Positions 1 to 7,692 of a stretch of 15,369 bases of DNA are shown here, in pieces. Both the position numbers and the translations under genes were made by a program. How positions within the stretch are numbered: the first letter of the stretch is position 1; each line of letters opens with the position of its first letter. The notes beneath the pieces were generated by a model. It was not told the DNA's origin and did no database searches. It saw only the letters and a program-made list of their open reading frames with translations. Origin of the DNA: Desulfobacteraceae bacterium (lineage in GTDB: Bacteria > Desulfobacterota > Desulfobacteria > Desulfobacterales > Desulfobacteraceae); the NCBI GenBank assembly GCA_015486915.1, contig WFQS01000670.1:1-15369 (forward strand), given 5' to 3'.

Positions 1-1
1 A

Positions 2-133
2 ATAAGTTGAACAGAAATAGCGCAGAATTCCGGCCCATGTACAAGGCGCATTAAAGGTTGCATACTCAACGTATTCGGCCTTTGATGCAACGAAGTAGAT
101 GGGCCGGAAGACAAGCAATTTCGTTCAACTTAT
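2..133. repeat. Long palindromic element E1 (MITE-like or structured RNA)
   Basis: The whole segment folds on itself. Positions 2-12 pair perfectly with 123-133, 14-18 with 118-122, 28-38 perfectly with 99-109, 40-42 with 95-97, and 48-57 with 79-88 (one G-U). A small apical stem joins 62-65 to 71-74. An asymmetric internal loop remains: AAGGC at 43-47 opposite AACGAA at 89-94. No open frame of note lies inside. It sits 26 bases beyond the stop codon of nfnB. It shares loop and layout with the element at 12103-12268, so I treat the two as one family. It could be a miniature inverted-repeat element, a non-canonical terminator or an RNA. There is no long U tract beside it, which argues against a simple terminator. 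Confidence 0.75.
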
Positions 134-159
134 AAAATTTTCGATCCTTAACAACGCGA

Positions 160-1569
160 TTACCAGCCAAGGGTAAGATACTCATGCATTGAATTTGCAG
201 CCTGTCTCCCGGCTCCCATGGCAAGGATTACAGTTGCAAGGCCGGTTACAATATCTCCGCCTGCCCACACAGCTTTTTTGCTTGTTTTACCGGTTTCAGG
301 ATCGGCAACAATAAGACCCCGTTTATTTAAATTTATGTCAGGAGTCGCATTGGTAAGCAGAGGATTCGGCAGTGCTCCAATGGAAACAATAATGGTATCG
401 CAGTCTATTCTGTACTCAGAGCCCTCAATGGGTATTGGCCTTCTTCTGCCTGAAGCATCGGGTTCACCAAGTTCCATTTTAAGGCATTCCATCTGTGTAA
501 CACGGCCTTCTTCATTGCCGAAAAACCGGATGGGATTGGTTAAAAGTACAAATTCTATGCCTTCTTCCTCAGCGTGGTGGAGTTCTTCAGCCCTTGCAGG
601 CATTTCTTCCCTTGATCTCCGGTAAACAATTTTCACGGAATCGGCACCAAGACGCATTGCTGTCCTTGCAGAATCCATTGCAACATTTCCTGCACCAAGG
701 ACAACAACATTTTTACCCCTTGGAATCGGAGTATCATACTCGGGGAAAAGATAAGCCTTCATCAAATTGGTTCTTGTGAGATACTCATTGGCTGAAAACA
801 CACCTATGAGATTTTCCCCGGGAAGATTCATGAATCTTGGAAGCCCCGCTCCAACACCCACATAAACAGCATCATATCCCTCTTCAAAGAGTTCATCAAT
901 TGTCATTGTTCTGCCGGCAACGGAATTTACTTCAATGTTTACCCCAAGTTTTGTGAGTGTATCCACCTCGGATGCCACAATGGCTTTAGGAAGTCTGAAC
1001 TCCGGAATTCCGTAAACAAGAACACCGCCCGGTTTATGAAATGCCTCAAATATCGTGACATCATGACCTTTTTTAATGAGATCTCCTGCCACGGTAAGCC
1101 CTGAAGGACCCGATCCTATTACTGCAACTTTTTTACCTGTTTTTTCTTCAATCACAGGAAGTGATCCCGATGCCTGCTGCCTTGCATAATCAGCGGCAAA
1201 CCTTTCAAGATAACCAATGGCCACAGGTTTTCCCTTTTTCCCCAGTATGCAGTTTCCTTCACACTGGATCTCCTGGGGACATACCCTTCCGCACACAGCG
1301 GGTAGAGCGTTTCTCTCCCAGAGTTTTTCTGCAGCTGCCATGAAGTTACCCTCTGCAATTTCATGAATAAATTCAGGTATTTTTACAGACACTGGACAGC
1401 CTTGCATACAGGCGGGTTTCTTGCACTGAAGACAACGTGAGGCTTCCAGGACAGCCATTGATTCAGTAAGTCCCAGGGGGACTTCCTTGAAATTTCTCCT
1501 CCTGACTTCCGGCTCCTGGGCGGGCATCTCCGCCCTTTCTATTACTTTTTTTGCTTTTTTCTCTGCCAT
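160..1569 (-). CDS. nfnB: NfnB: large subunit of electron-bifurcating NADH-dependent ferredoxin:NADP+ oxidoreductase
   Basis: This 469-residue flavoprotein belongs to the family of the glutamate synthase small subunit and sulfide dehydrogenase subunit A. In the cytoplasmic Nfn complex it binds NADPH and the bifurcating FAD, and pairs NADPH oxidation with reduction of ferredoxin and NAD+, or the reverse. Visible features are two 4Fe-4S cysteine clusters (C46, C49, C54, C58 and C93, C97, C103, C107), an FAD dinucleotide fold IGSGPSG at 151-157, an NADPH fold LGAGNVA at 291-297 and the C-terminal flavin motif AGGDIVTG at 436-443. I chose ATG 1569, not ATG 1581, because GGAGG lies five bases before it, while 1581 has no ribosome site and its own codons supply that GGAGG. 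The next gene upstream is nfnA, which supports Nfn over a glutamate synthase subunit. No glutamate synthase large subunit is visible. Confidence 0.93.
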   Translation of the reverse strand: MAEKKAKKVIERAEMPAQEPEVRRRNFKEVPLGLTESMAVLEASRCLQCKKPACMQGCPVSVKIPEFIHEIAEGNFMAAAEKLWERNALPAVCGRVCPQEIQCEGNCILGKKGKPVAIGYLERFAADYARQQASGSLPVIEEKTGKKVAVIGSGPSGLTVAGDLIKKGHDVTIFEAFHKPGGVLVYGIPEFRLPKAIVASEVDTLTKLGVNIEVNSVAGRTMTIDELFEEGYDAVYVGVGAGLPRFMNLPGENLIGVFSANEYLTRTNLMKAYLFPEYDTPIPRGKNVVVLGAGNVAMDSARTAMRLGADSVKIVYRRSREEMPARAEELHHAEEEGIEFVLLTNPIRFFGNEEGRVTQMECLKMELGEPDASGRRRPIPIEGSEYRIDCDTIIVSIGALPNPLLTNATPDINLNKRGLIVADPETGKTSKKAVWAGGDIVTGLATVILAMGAGRQAANSMHEYLTLGW

Positions 1570-1683
1570 TACATCCTCCATATATCAAATGCCGAACAAA
1601 ACATTTTTAAAAAAACAGCTATTACCCGGCATTGTGAACATCTGTTTAACATTACAAGCAGGTGTTAAATTCATATTTTAAAA

Positions 1684-2514
1684 TTATGCCTGCTGTTCTT
1701 TAAATGCATCATAGCTCATTTTTTCATCTTCAAGATATGCCCGAAGACGCTGGGAAAGCTCATCAAAATCGACTTTATGACCGTCAAACTCAGGGCCGTC
1801 AACACAGGCGAACTTTGTTTTGCCGCCGACGGAAACGCGACATGCTCCACACATTCCAGTACCATCCACCATAATGGGATTCAGACTGACGAGGGTTTCA
1901 ACATTTTTTTCTTTTGTAATCATGCATACAAATTTCATCATTGGCACAGGACCTATGGCAACCACAAGGCTTATATCTTCTTTTTCAAGGACTTCCTTTA
2001 AGATATCCGTAACAAACCCGTGATGTCCCCTGGTGCCGTCATCCGTACATATATGAAGTGTATCTGAAGCCGCTGTCATTCTGTCTTCAAGGATAAGAAG
2101 GTCTTTGCTCCTTGAACCGATAATGGTCGTGACTTCATTACCTATCTCCTTGAGAGCTCTTGTGATTGGATGAAGGACAGCCACCCCTGTTCCACCGCCC
2201 ACACATACAACTTTCCCTTTTTTTTCGATGTGGGTCGCCTTGCCAAGGGGGCCTATTACAGCAAAATACTCATCTCCGACTTTCTTTGTTCCGAAAACTG
2301 CAGTTGATTTGCCTACCACCATGTAAACTATTGTAATAGTTCCCTTTTCAGGGTCACTGTCAGCCATGGTAAGTGGAATTCTTTCACCTTTCTCAGTGGC
2401 CTGAATAATAACAAATTGACCTGGTTTTGCTTTTTTTGCGATACGTGGAGCTTCAATTTCGTTCAGAATAATGGTCCCCTGGGCCATCTCCTCCCGATTG
2501 ACAATTTTAAACAT
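1684..2514 (-). CDS. nfnA: NfnA: small subunit of Nfn (ferredoxin-NADP+ reductase-like, 2Fe-2S)
   Basis: This 276-residue protein resembles dihydroorotate dehydrogenase electron-transfer subunits and sulfide dehydrogenase subunit B. It would bind NAD(H) and a second FAD and pass electrons through a 2Fe-2S cluster to NfnB. Seen in the sequence: the FAD-binding RIPLT at 45-49, a nucleotide-binding GGGTG at 106-110, and a C-terminal cluster site with D217, C222, C225 and C237. That Asp/Cys3 spacing matches what I recall of the Asp-ligated cluster of Thermotoga NfnA. ATG 2514 is chosen because a perfect AGGAGG sits seven bases upstream. An earlier in-frame start at 2541 would swallow this ribosome site. 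It precedes nfnB with a 114-base gap, longer than usual for two subunits of one enzyme. That gap holds a weak inverted repeat (1645-1651 with 1663-1669). Confidence 0.93.
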   Translation of the reverse strand: MFKIVNREEMAQGTIILNEIEAPRIAKKAKPGQFVIIQATEKGERIPLTMADSDPEKGTITIVYMVVGKSTAVFGTKKVGDEYFAVIGPLGKATHIEKKGKVVCVGGGTGVAVLHPITRALKEIGNEVTTIIGSRSKDLLILEDRMTAASDTLHICTDDGTRGHHGFVTDILKEVLEKEDISLVVAIGPVPMMKFVCMITKEKNVETLVSLNPIMVDGTGMCGACRVSVGGKTKFACVDGPEFDGHKVDFDELSQRLRAYLEDEKMSYDAFKEQQA

Positions 2515-2746
2515 TATATAACCTCCTGATGTAAATACCAAATATGAAATCTTCGCAAAATATCAACCTTTTGTCCTGTGTTGGGACAGACAGAAAGTGC
2601 ATCCTTAATAAAAAAGCGATGTATTCCTTATGAATAAATTTTTCACCTTTCCTGAACCCGAACAAAATTGAACATTTTTTAAAAATCCCAATATATATAA
2701 CCATAGCAGCCCGGCTGCATATTCAGTTAAATCTGTTTTAAATTCT

Positions 2747-2768
2747 AAAACGGGCATCGCCCGCTTTA
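2747..2768 (-). terminator. Probable intrinsic terminator after the gene at 2773-3900
   Basis: Read on the minus strand, AAAG is followed by stem CGGGC, loop GAT, stem GCCCG and TTTT. It begins four bases after the TAA of the upstream gene. The A-rich left flank and T-rich right flank suggest it may work in both directions. The core (2751-2768) recurs identically at 12346-12363, beside another stop codon. Confidence 0.6.
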
Positions 2769-2772
2769 ATAT

Positions 2773-3900
2773 TTATGTGGACAGCGTTTTGATCAGAACC
2801 CCGACATAAAAACGTGCATGACTGATAAATGTTGCCATATTTGCCCTGTGATTTGCAATCAACCCGTCAAGGTCTCCGTTAAACACCATCCATGGATGAA
2901 GATCTGCTGCTTCTTCGCAGGAATGTATGATGTGGTGCAGAGTCTGTCCACTGAGTCTTGAAGTGATTGTTTCGTGAAAATCCTCACTTATTGCCTCAAG
3001 GATCGGAACCATGGCAGAGGCAACCCCCTGGGCATAGTAGAAATAATCATCTGCTGCAAATGTACTCACAGTTGTTCCGTCATCCTCAGTCTGCTTTACA
3101 AGATTTTCATCGCAGCTTCCAAGAAGATCCTCAAACCGCTGCAGCAGAGGAATCAGGTTATCCGTCCTGTTAAAAAAGGCAGCGTGGCCTTTGATCAGCT
3201 GTTCCCTGTATTTTTCAATATCTTCCACAGCATTTTCATAGCTGAATCCTGCTGACGGAAACATATAGGCATCAGCTTTCACCATGAGCAGATTTCTTGC
3301 TTCTTCAAGATTTTTATTTAAGGAAGCTGTACTTCCTGTCCTTGAAATCCTTTCGGAAAGCTCCACCGCTGCTCTTCTTGTGACCTCAAGAACTCCAAGC
3401 TGAAAATTTTTTGTATTATCAGTAAAAAAAGTTATATAATCATTGGGCCTCCATCCCCAGAAGCTGTTAAGTTCTCTTTTCAGCACTTCAACGGATGCTT
3501 CTGCAAAACGTGAACCTGTAACTTCCGGTTCTTCAGGTTTTTCCTCTTCTTTTGCTGCTTCTTTAACTCCTTTGTGACTTTCAGAGGTCACTTCCCTGTT
3601 TACATTCTGATGTTCCTCTGAAACTTTCTTTTCGCTGGCAGCTTCTTCTGCAGCTTTCTCACCTGACCCATGCTTTTTTACAGCTTCATGCTCCTGTGAA
3701 TCGATTGTTTTTTCAACTTCAGATTGGGCATTAACGGATTCATGGACACTGGAGGTGTTCACCTCTTCTACTGCCTGGGAAGACTTTTCCGATGCAAAAG
3801 CTGGCATGCATGTAATGGAAATAAAAAAGACCGCAGATACTGCTATGGCGATCAAAATGACAAAACGACCCGATTTTCCCGACAAATTAAATCTATTCAT
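2773..3900 (-). CDS. Exported protein with charged linker, resembles DUF2333 proteins
   Basis: The 375-residue product starts with a basic stretch and a hydrophobic segment (about 12-34) ending in AFA at 35-37, so it is a signal peptide or N-terminal anchor. Residues about 38-127 form a low-complexity linker rich in Glu, Lys, Ser and His, probably unstructured. Residues about 130-375 form an alpha-helical domain with RPNDYITFFTDNTKNFQLGV at 151-170 and a Trp/Phe-rich start. From memory this resembles the uncharacterised DUF2333 family, moderately sure only. No catalytic motif is seen. ATG 3900 is preceded by AAGAGG at good spacing and by a sigma-70-like promoter at 3944-3973. A terminator follows its stop, so it is probably a single-gene transcript facing away from the binding-protein gene. 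The role is unknown; a cell-envelope location is inferred. Confidence 0.8.
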   Translation of the reverse strand: MNRFNLSGKSGRFVILIAIAVSAVFFISITCMPAFASEKSSQAVEEVNTSSVHESVNAQSEVEKTIDSQEHEAVKKHGSGEKAAEEAASEKKVSEEHQNVNREVTSESHKGVKEAAKEEEKPEEPEVTGSRFAEASVEVLKRELNSFWGWRPNDYITFFTDNTKNFQLGVLEVTRRAAVELSERISRTGSTASLNKNLEEARNLLMVKADAYMFPSAGFSYENAVEDIEKYREQLIKGHAAFFNRTDNLIPLLQRFEDLLGSCDENLVKQTEDDGTTVSTFAADDYFYYAQGVASAMVPILEAISEDFHETITSRLSGQTLHHIIHSCEEAADLHPWMVFNGDLDGLIANHRANMATFISHARFYVGVLIKTLST

Positions 3901-3943
3901 AAAATAACCTCTTATACTTATGATTAAAAATTAAATTTTATAT

Positions 3944-3973
3944 GTTATAATGGAAAGAACAAAAGGATGTCAA
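3944..3973 (-). promoter_or_regulatory. Sigma-70-like promoter for the gene at 2773-3900
   Basis: On the minus strand a perfect -35 TTGACA (3973-3968) is followed after 18 bases by TATAAC (3949-3944), five of six matching the -10 consensus. Transcription would begin near 3937, giving a leader of about 37 bases that contains the ribosome site AAGAGG. Confidence 0.6.
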
Positions 3974-4035
3974 TATAAAAGCAGATTCAGTTAATGATTA
4001 TTGTAAATTCCGGCAATTACATATTTTTAATCATA

Positions 4036-4065
4036 TTGACATATCTGCAGGTTTTCCTTTATAAT
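4036..4065 (+). promoter_or_regulatory. Consensus sigma-70 promoter for the binding protein/kinase pair
   Basis: TTGACA at 4036-4041 and TATAAT at 4060-4065 are both perfect consensus hexamers, 18 bases apart. The expected transcription start (about seven bases after the -10) falls on or next to the A of ATG 4072, so the message may have no leader. If translation instead began at the earlier in-frame ATG 3994, this promoter would lie inside the coding region. Confidence 0.65.
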
Positions 4066-4071
4066 AACTCT

Positions 4072-5268
4072 ATGGAAGTTATACAAAAAATTGTTTCAAT
4101 ACCATCAATCGGGATTTTAATTTTTGTTTTATCCGTGTTGTCATCGCCTTTATACCTCCATGCTGAAACCAGACCTCTTTATATAGGGGCAAGTATCTCA
4201 CTTCAAGGCAAGTATGAAATGCCGTCATGGATGATGGAAAAAGGATATGAGCTGTGGACGGATCAGATCAACCGCAGTGGAGGGCTTCTTGGAAAAAAGA
4301 TAAAGCTTGTTTTATATGATAATAAAAGCCGCCTTGATCTTGTTAAACCCCTTTACAGAAAAATGATTACACAAGATCATGTTGATCTTGTCCTGTCACC
4401 ATATGGCAGTCCACTTACCCTTGCAGCCTCAGAGGTAAGTGAAGCTCATCATTTTGTGATGCTTGCCTGTGAAGCTTCAAGCGAAAAAATATGGAAAAGA
4501 GGTTATAAATATATATTTGGTGTTTACGCTCCGGCAGGAAGATATATGATCGGATTTCAAAATCTTATGGCAAAAAACGGCTTCAGGACCCTTGGTGTTA
4601 TTTTTGAGAATTCCGCCTTTAATACTTCAATAGCACAAGGTGTTAAAAAATGGACCGGCCTGTTTGGTATGGACCTTATTTATACGCAGAGTTTTAATGA
4701 CGGTGAAAAAGAGTTTCCCTGTATTTTAAATAAAGTCATGGCAAAAAAACCGGGAGGTCTTATTTTCAGCGCTTACCCGCCTGATTCCTATAAATTTATA
4801 AAACTGATGAAAAAGAAAAATTATCGTCCAAGAGCCCTTGCCTTTACCATAGCCCCTGTTTTCCAAGATTTTCATAAAAAGGTGGGGGCCTTTGCTGATG
4901 GTATCTTCGGACCTTCTCAATGGGAGCCCGATGCACGTCTTCCCTTTCCTGGAACGGCTGAATTTATCCATAATTTTAAAAAATTTACCGGTAAAATGCC
5001 CGATTATCATGCATGTTCAGCATTTTCCGCCTGCCAGATTCTTGAAAAAGCAGTCAAACAGATTAAAAGTCTTGATCAGGATAAGATAAGAGATTTTATA
5101 ATGGCCCTTGATACTGTAACTGTGATGGGAAGATTCAAAGTGGATCATACAGGTCTTCAAATAGGCCATAATCCCATGGTTATTCAATGGCAGCATGGTA
5201 AAAAAGAAATTGTTTATCCTGAGTCCATGGAGACCTCACCTGCTGATTTCAAAGCCTGTGAAAAATAA
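4072..5268 (+). CDS. Periplasmic type I solute-binding protein (ABC-type, Leu/amide family)
   Basis: The 398-residue product begins with a signal peptide: a short basic start, a hydrophobic core at about 11-29 and a likely cleavage after LHA (29-31). The mature part has the two-lobed type I periplasmic binding-protein pattern: YIGASISLQGKY at 37-48, then QINRSGGLLGKKIKLVLYDN at 65-84, the usual Gly-rich insert followed by a strand ending in D/N. Later LAACEAS-like (131-136) and FGPSQWEPD (279-287) segments match the ligand-contact and second-lobe regions. Such proteins bind branched-chain amino acids, amides or similar small solutes; the ligand cannot be read from sequence. ATG 4072 is preferred to 3994 because it places the signal peptide correctly at the N-terminus. 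Neither start has a ribosome site. No permease or ATPase is nearby, but a sensor kinase follows six bases after the stop, so it is probably a sensing partner. Confidence 0.85.
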   Translation: MEVIQKIVSIPSIGILIFVLSVLSSPLYLHAETRPLYIGASISLQGKYEMPSWMMEKGYELWTDQINRSGGLLGKKIKLVLYDNKSRLDLVKPLYRKMITQDHVDLVLSPYGSPLTLAASEVSEAHHFVMLACEASSEKIWKRGYKYIFGVYAPAGRYMIGFQNLMAKNGFRTLGVIFENSAFNTSIAQGVKKWTGLFGMDLIYTQSFNDGEKEFPCILNKVMAKKPGGLIFSAYPPDSYKFIKLMKKKNYRPRALAFTIAPVFQDFHKKVGAFADGIFGPSQWEPDARLPFPGTAEFIHNFKKFTGKMPDYHACSAFSACQILEKAVKQIKSLDQDKIRDFIMALDTVTVMGRFKVDHTGLQIGHNPMVIQWQHGKKEIVYPESMETSPADFKACEK

Positions 5269-5274
5269 AACTGT

Positions 5275-7662
5275 ATGGAAATTTTTAAAAAAATACTTAT
5301 GCATCCTGTTTTCAGGCACCGCCTTTTATTTGGGATTATGCTTCCTGTCATAGCAGCAGGCCTTGTTTTTTCATTTGTTTTAAATTCCATCTTTCTTCCC
5401 CCAATGGTTGTACATCTGAAAGATATGAACGATTCAATCCTCCGCAACTCAGCAGCCATTGAGATGTCTTTTTGTGAAGATAAATTTGCCTATCTTCTTG
5501 ACCTTCGCATGGAAGAAAACAAAGAGATGAATCTGGCTTCAAAAAAAGAGGCCTTAGAAAGAATAAATGCCATCAGCCGCAGATTTCCCAAGGTACGCAT
5601 GATGGTTCTGGATAAAAAAGGTAAAATCCTTGCTGCCACCTTTAAACCATTATACTTTCATATCAACCCCCATGATTTAGATCAGTTTTTACATCCGGGA
5701 TTTGACGGAAAAAAAATTATTTCTCTGAATCTATTCAAAGATAAAGTAATGGCAAATTTAAAATATTTTCCCTTTTATCAATGGACAATCATAAGTTTTA
5801 TCCCCTCAAGAGATTACATGGCTCCAATTATTGCCGCTGAAAAAACGGTCAGATTTGGAACTTTTGGTACGGTTATCATAACAGCTTTTGTACTTTTATT
5901 ATTGTTTCTTATGAAGATAAACACTCCTCTGAAAAATATCATTCAAGCAACTGACAAGGTCAGTAAAGGAGATTTTAATCCCATTGAAATCAAAGGCCAT
6001 AATGAAATTTCACACCTGTCATCGGCATTTAATTCAATGATTAAAAGCCTTGAAGCCGATAAAATGAAAATCAGCGCCATTCTTCACGATTTAAGTGAAT
6101 CAGAAGATAAGTACAGGAGTCTTGCCGAGAATTCCTTTGCTGTTATTGCCATTATACAGAAGGGTCGAATGATCTATGCCAACAAAGCGATGTCCGATCT
6201 TTTAAAATATGATTTAAATAGTTTGAAAATGAAAAAAATCCAGGATCTGGTGTGCACTGAAGACGATAAAAAAACAAGAAAAAAAATAAACAGGCTTGAA
6301 AACGGAGAATCGGAAAAAGAATATTGCAAGAGCTGTTTTCAAACAAAAAATGGAGAGATTATATTTCTTGAAATTCTGGCAAGTTCCATTTCTGTTAAAG
6401 GCAGCAGGGCTGTTCTTTTGCACGGTATTGACATTACAGAGAAAAAAATTGCAGAAGACGAGCAGAAAGAACTTAAGAAAAAACTGACAAGGGCTGAAAA
6501 AATGGAGCTTGTCGGTACCCTCGCAGGTGGAGTCGCCCATGACTTAAACAATATTTTAAGCGGGATCGTAAGCTACCCTGAACTTCTGCTGATGGACATA
6601 CAGGAAGATGACCCCCTTTATAAACCCCTTTCTGTAATAAAGCAGTCCGGCGTAAAAGCCGCAGCCATTGTTCAGGACATGCTTACCCTTACCAGAAGGG
6701 GTGTTGTTGTTAAAAAAACCGTTGATTTAAATACCATTATTAATACTTATTTAAAAAGTCCTGAATTTAAAAACCTTCAATCTTTTCATAACCTGGTTAA
6801 CATTGAATTTAATCCTGCACCTGATCTGATGCTGGTAAACGGTTCTCCTGTCCATCTGTCCAAAACTGTAATGAACCTTGTGGGAAATGCAGCTGAGGCA
6901 ATGCATGAAGGAGGAATAATTTCCATTGCAACGAAAAATTATTTTTCATGCAAAGACAAATCAACGAAAAAAACCGTTAATTTCAAACAAGGACACTACT
7001 CTGTAATTTCCGTTTCCGATACAGGCACTGGTATTTCTAATGCGGATATGGATAAAATTTTTGAACCATTTTACACAAAAAAAGTCATGGGCAGGAGTGG
7101 AACAGGCCTGGGCATGTCCGTCGTATGGGGTACAGTCAAAGATCATGACGGATATATTGATATTAAAAGCACAAAGGGGGAAGGCACCTGCTTTACCCTT
7201 TATTTCCCGGCTGCAGAAAAGGAAGAAAATCCCATTGCCAGTGAAGCTGCACCCTTTTCTCTTGAACAATACAGGGGAAAAGGCCAGACTGTACTTGTTG
7301 TGGATGATGTGAAAAATCAAAGGATAATTGCATCGGGGATACTTGAAAAACTTGGTTATAATATAAAAACAGCCTCTTCTGGTGAACAGGCCGTTGATTA
7401 CATGAAAAATCATACTGCTGACCTTGTCATACTTGACATGATAATGGACCCTGGAATTGACGGTCTTGAAACCTATCAAAAAATCCTTGAAATTCATCCC
7501 GGCCAGAAGGGTATTGTCACAAGCGGTTTTTCAGAAAACTCAAGGGTAAAAGAGGCTGAAAGACTCGGTATTAATGCCTACGTAAAAAAACCCTATGCTT
7601 TTGAGCAAATTGCCGTTGCCGTTAAAAAAGCATTACAAAACAATAAAAACCATTCCCACTAA
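5275..7662 (+). CDS. Membrane hybrid sensor histidine kinase (periplasmic sensor-HAMP-PAS-HisKA-HATPase-REC)
   Basis: This 795-residue kinase has a first membrane segment at about 18-40, a periplasmic region of about 155 residues that looks like a small Cache-type sensor, a second membrane segment at about 196-213, and HAMP at about 214-262. A PAS domain lies at about 277-390. The phosphoacceptor is H422 in GGVAHDLNN. ATPase boxes are N538, DTGTGI 582-587, FEPFYTKK 596-603 and GTGLGMS 609-615. A C-terminal receiver has the acidic pair D677/D678, phosphoacceptor D721, T749 and K772. The usual AHDFNN reads AHDLNN here. No DNA-binding output is present, so signal passes by phosphorelay to an unseen partner. 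It is translated six bases after the binding-protein gene with no ribosome site of its own, implying coupling. The binding protein is its likely periplasmic input. Confidence 0.92.
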   Translation: MEIFKKILMHPVFRHRLLFGIMLPVIAAGLVFSFVLNSIFLPPMVVHLKDMNDSILRNSAAIEMSFCEDKFAYLLDLRMEENKEMNLASKKEALERINAISRRFPKVRMMVLDKKGKILAATFKPLYFHINPHDLDQFLHPGFDGKKIISLNLFKDKVMANLKYFPFYQWTIISFIPSRDYMAPIIAAEKTVRFGTFGTVIITAFVLLLLFLMKINTPLKNIIQATDKVSKGDFNPIEIKGHNEISHLSSAFNSMIKSLEADKMKISAILHDLSESEDKYRSLAENSFAVIAIIQKGRMIYANKAMSDLLKYDLNSLKMKKIQDLVCTEDDKKTRKKINRLENGESEKEYCKSCFQTKNGEIIFLEILASSISVKGSRAVLLHGIDITEKKIAEDEQKELKKKLTRAEKMELVGTLAGGVAHDLNNILSGIVSYPELLLMDIQEDDPLYKPLSVIKQSGVKAAAIVQDMLTLTRRGVVVKKTVDLNTIINTYLKSPEFKNLQSFHNLVNIEFNPAPDLMLVNGSPVHLSKTVMNLVGNAAEAMHEGGIISIATKNYFSCKDKSTKKTVNFKQGHYSVISVSDTGTGISNADMDKIFEPFYTKKVMGRSGTGLGMSVVWGTVKDHDGYIDIKSTKGEGTCFTLYFPAAEKEENPIASEAAPFSLEQYRGKGQTVLVVDDVKNQRIIASGILEKLGYNIKTASSGEQAVDYMKNHTADLVILDMIMDPGIDGLETYQKILEIHPGQKGIVTSGFSENSRVKEAERLGINAYVKKPYAFEQIAVAVKKALQNNKNHSH

Positions 7663-7692
7663 AAACAACAATAAAACTTTTCTAATTTCTGT

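Noticed and set aside
2706..2718. Palindrome GCAGC-CCG-GCTGC as terminator or operator
   Set aside because: The stem is only five pairs, no T run follows on either strand, and there is no second copy to support an operator.
3946..3951. Plus-strand TATAAT as a promoter -10
   Set aside because: No acceptable -35 lies 16-18 bases upstream. The consensus promoter at 4036-4065 is better, and this site overlaps the minus-strand -10.
3994..4071. Extended start of the solute-binding protein at 3994
   Set aside because: It would bury the signal peptide 26 residues inside and place a perfect promoter within the gene. No ribosome site precedes it.
6961..7497. 178-codon open frame on the minus strand
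   Set aside because: It lies opposite the ATPase and receiver regions of the hybrid kinase at 5275-7662, whose motifs are intact. The minus frame has no recognisable domain.
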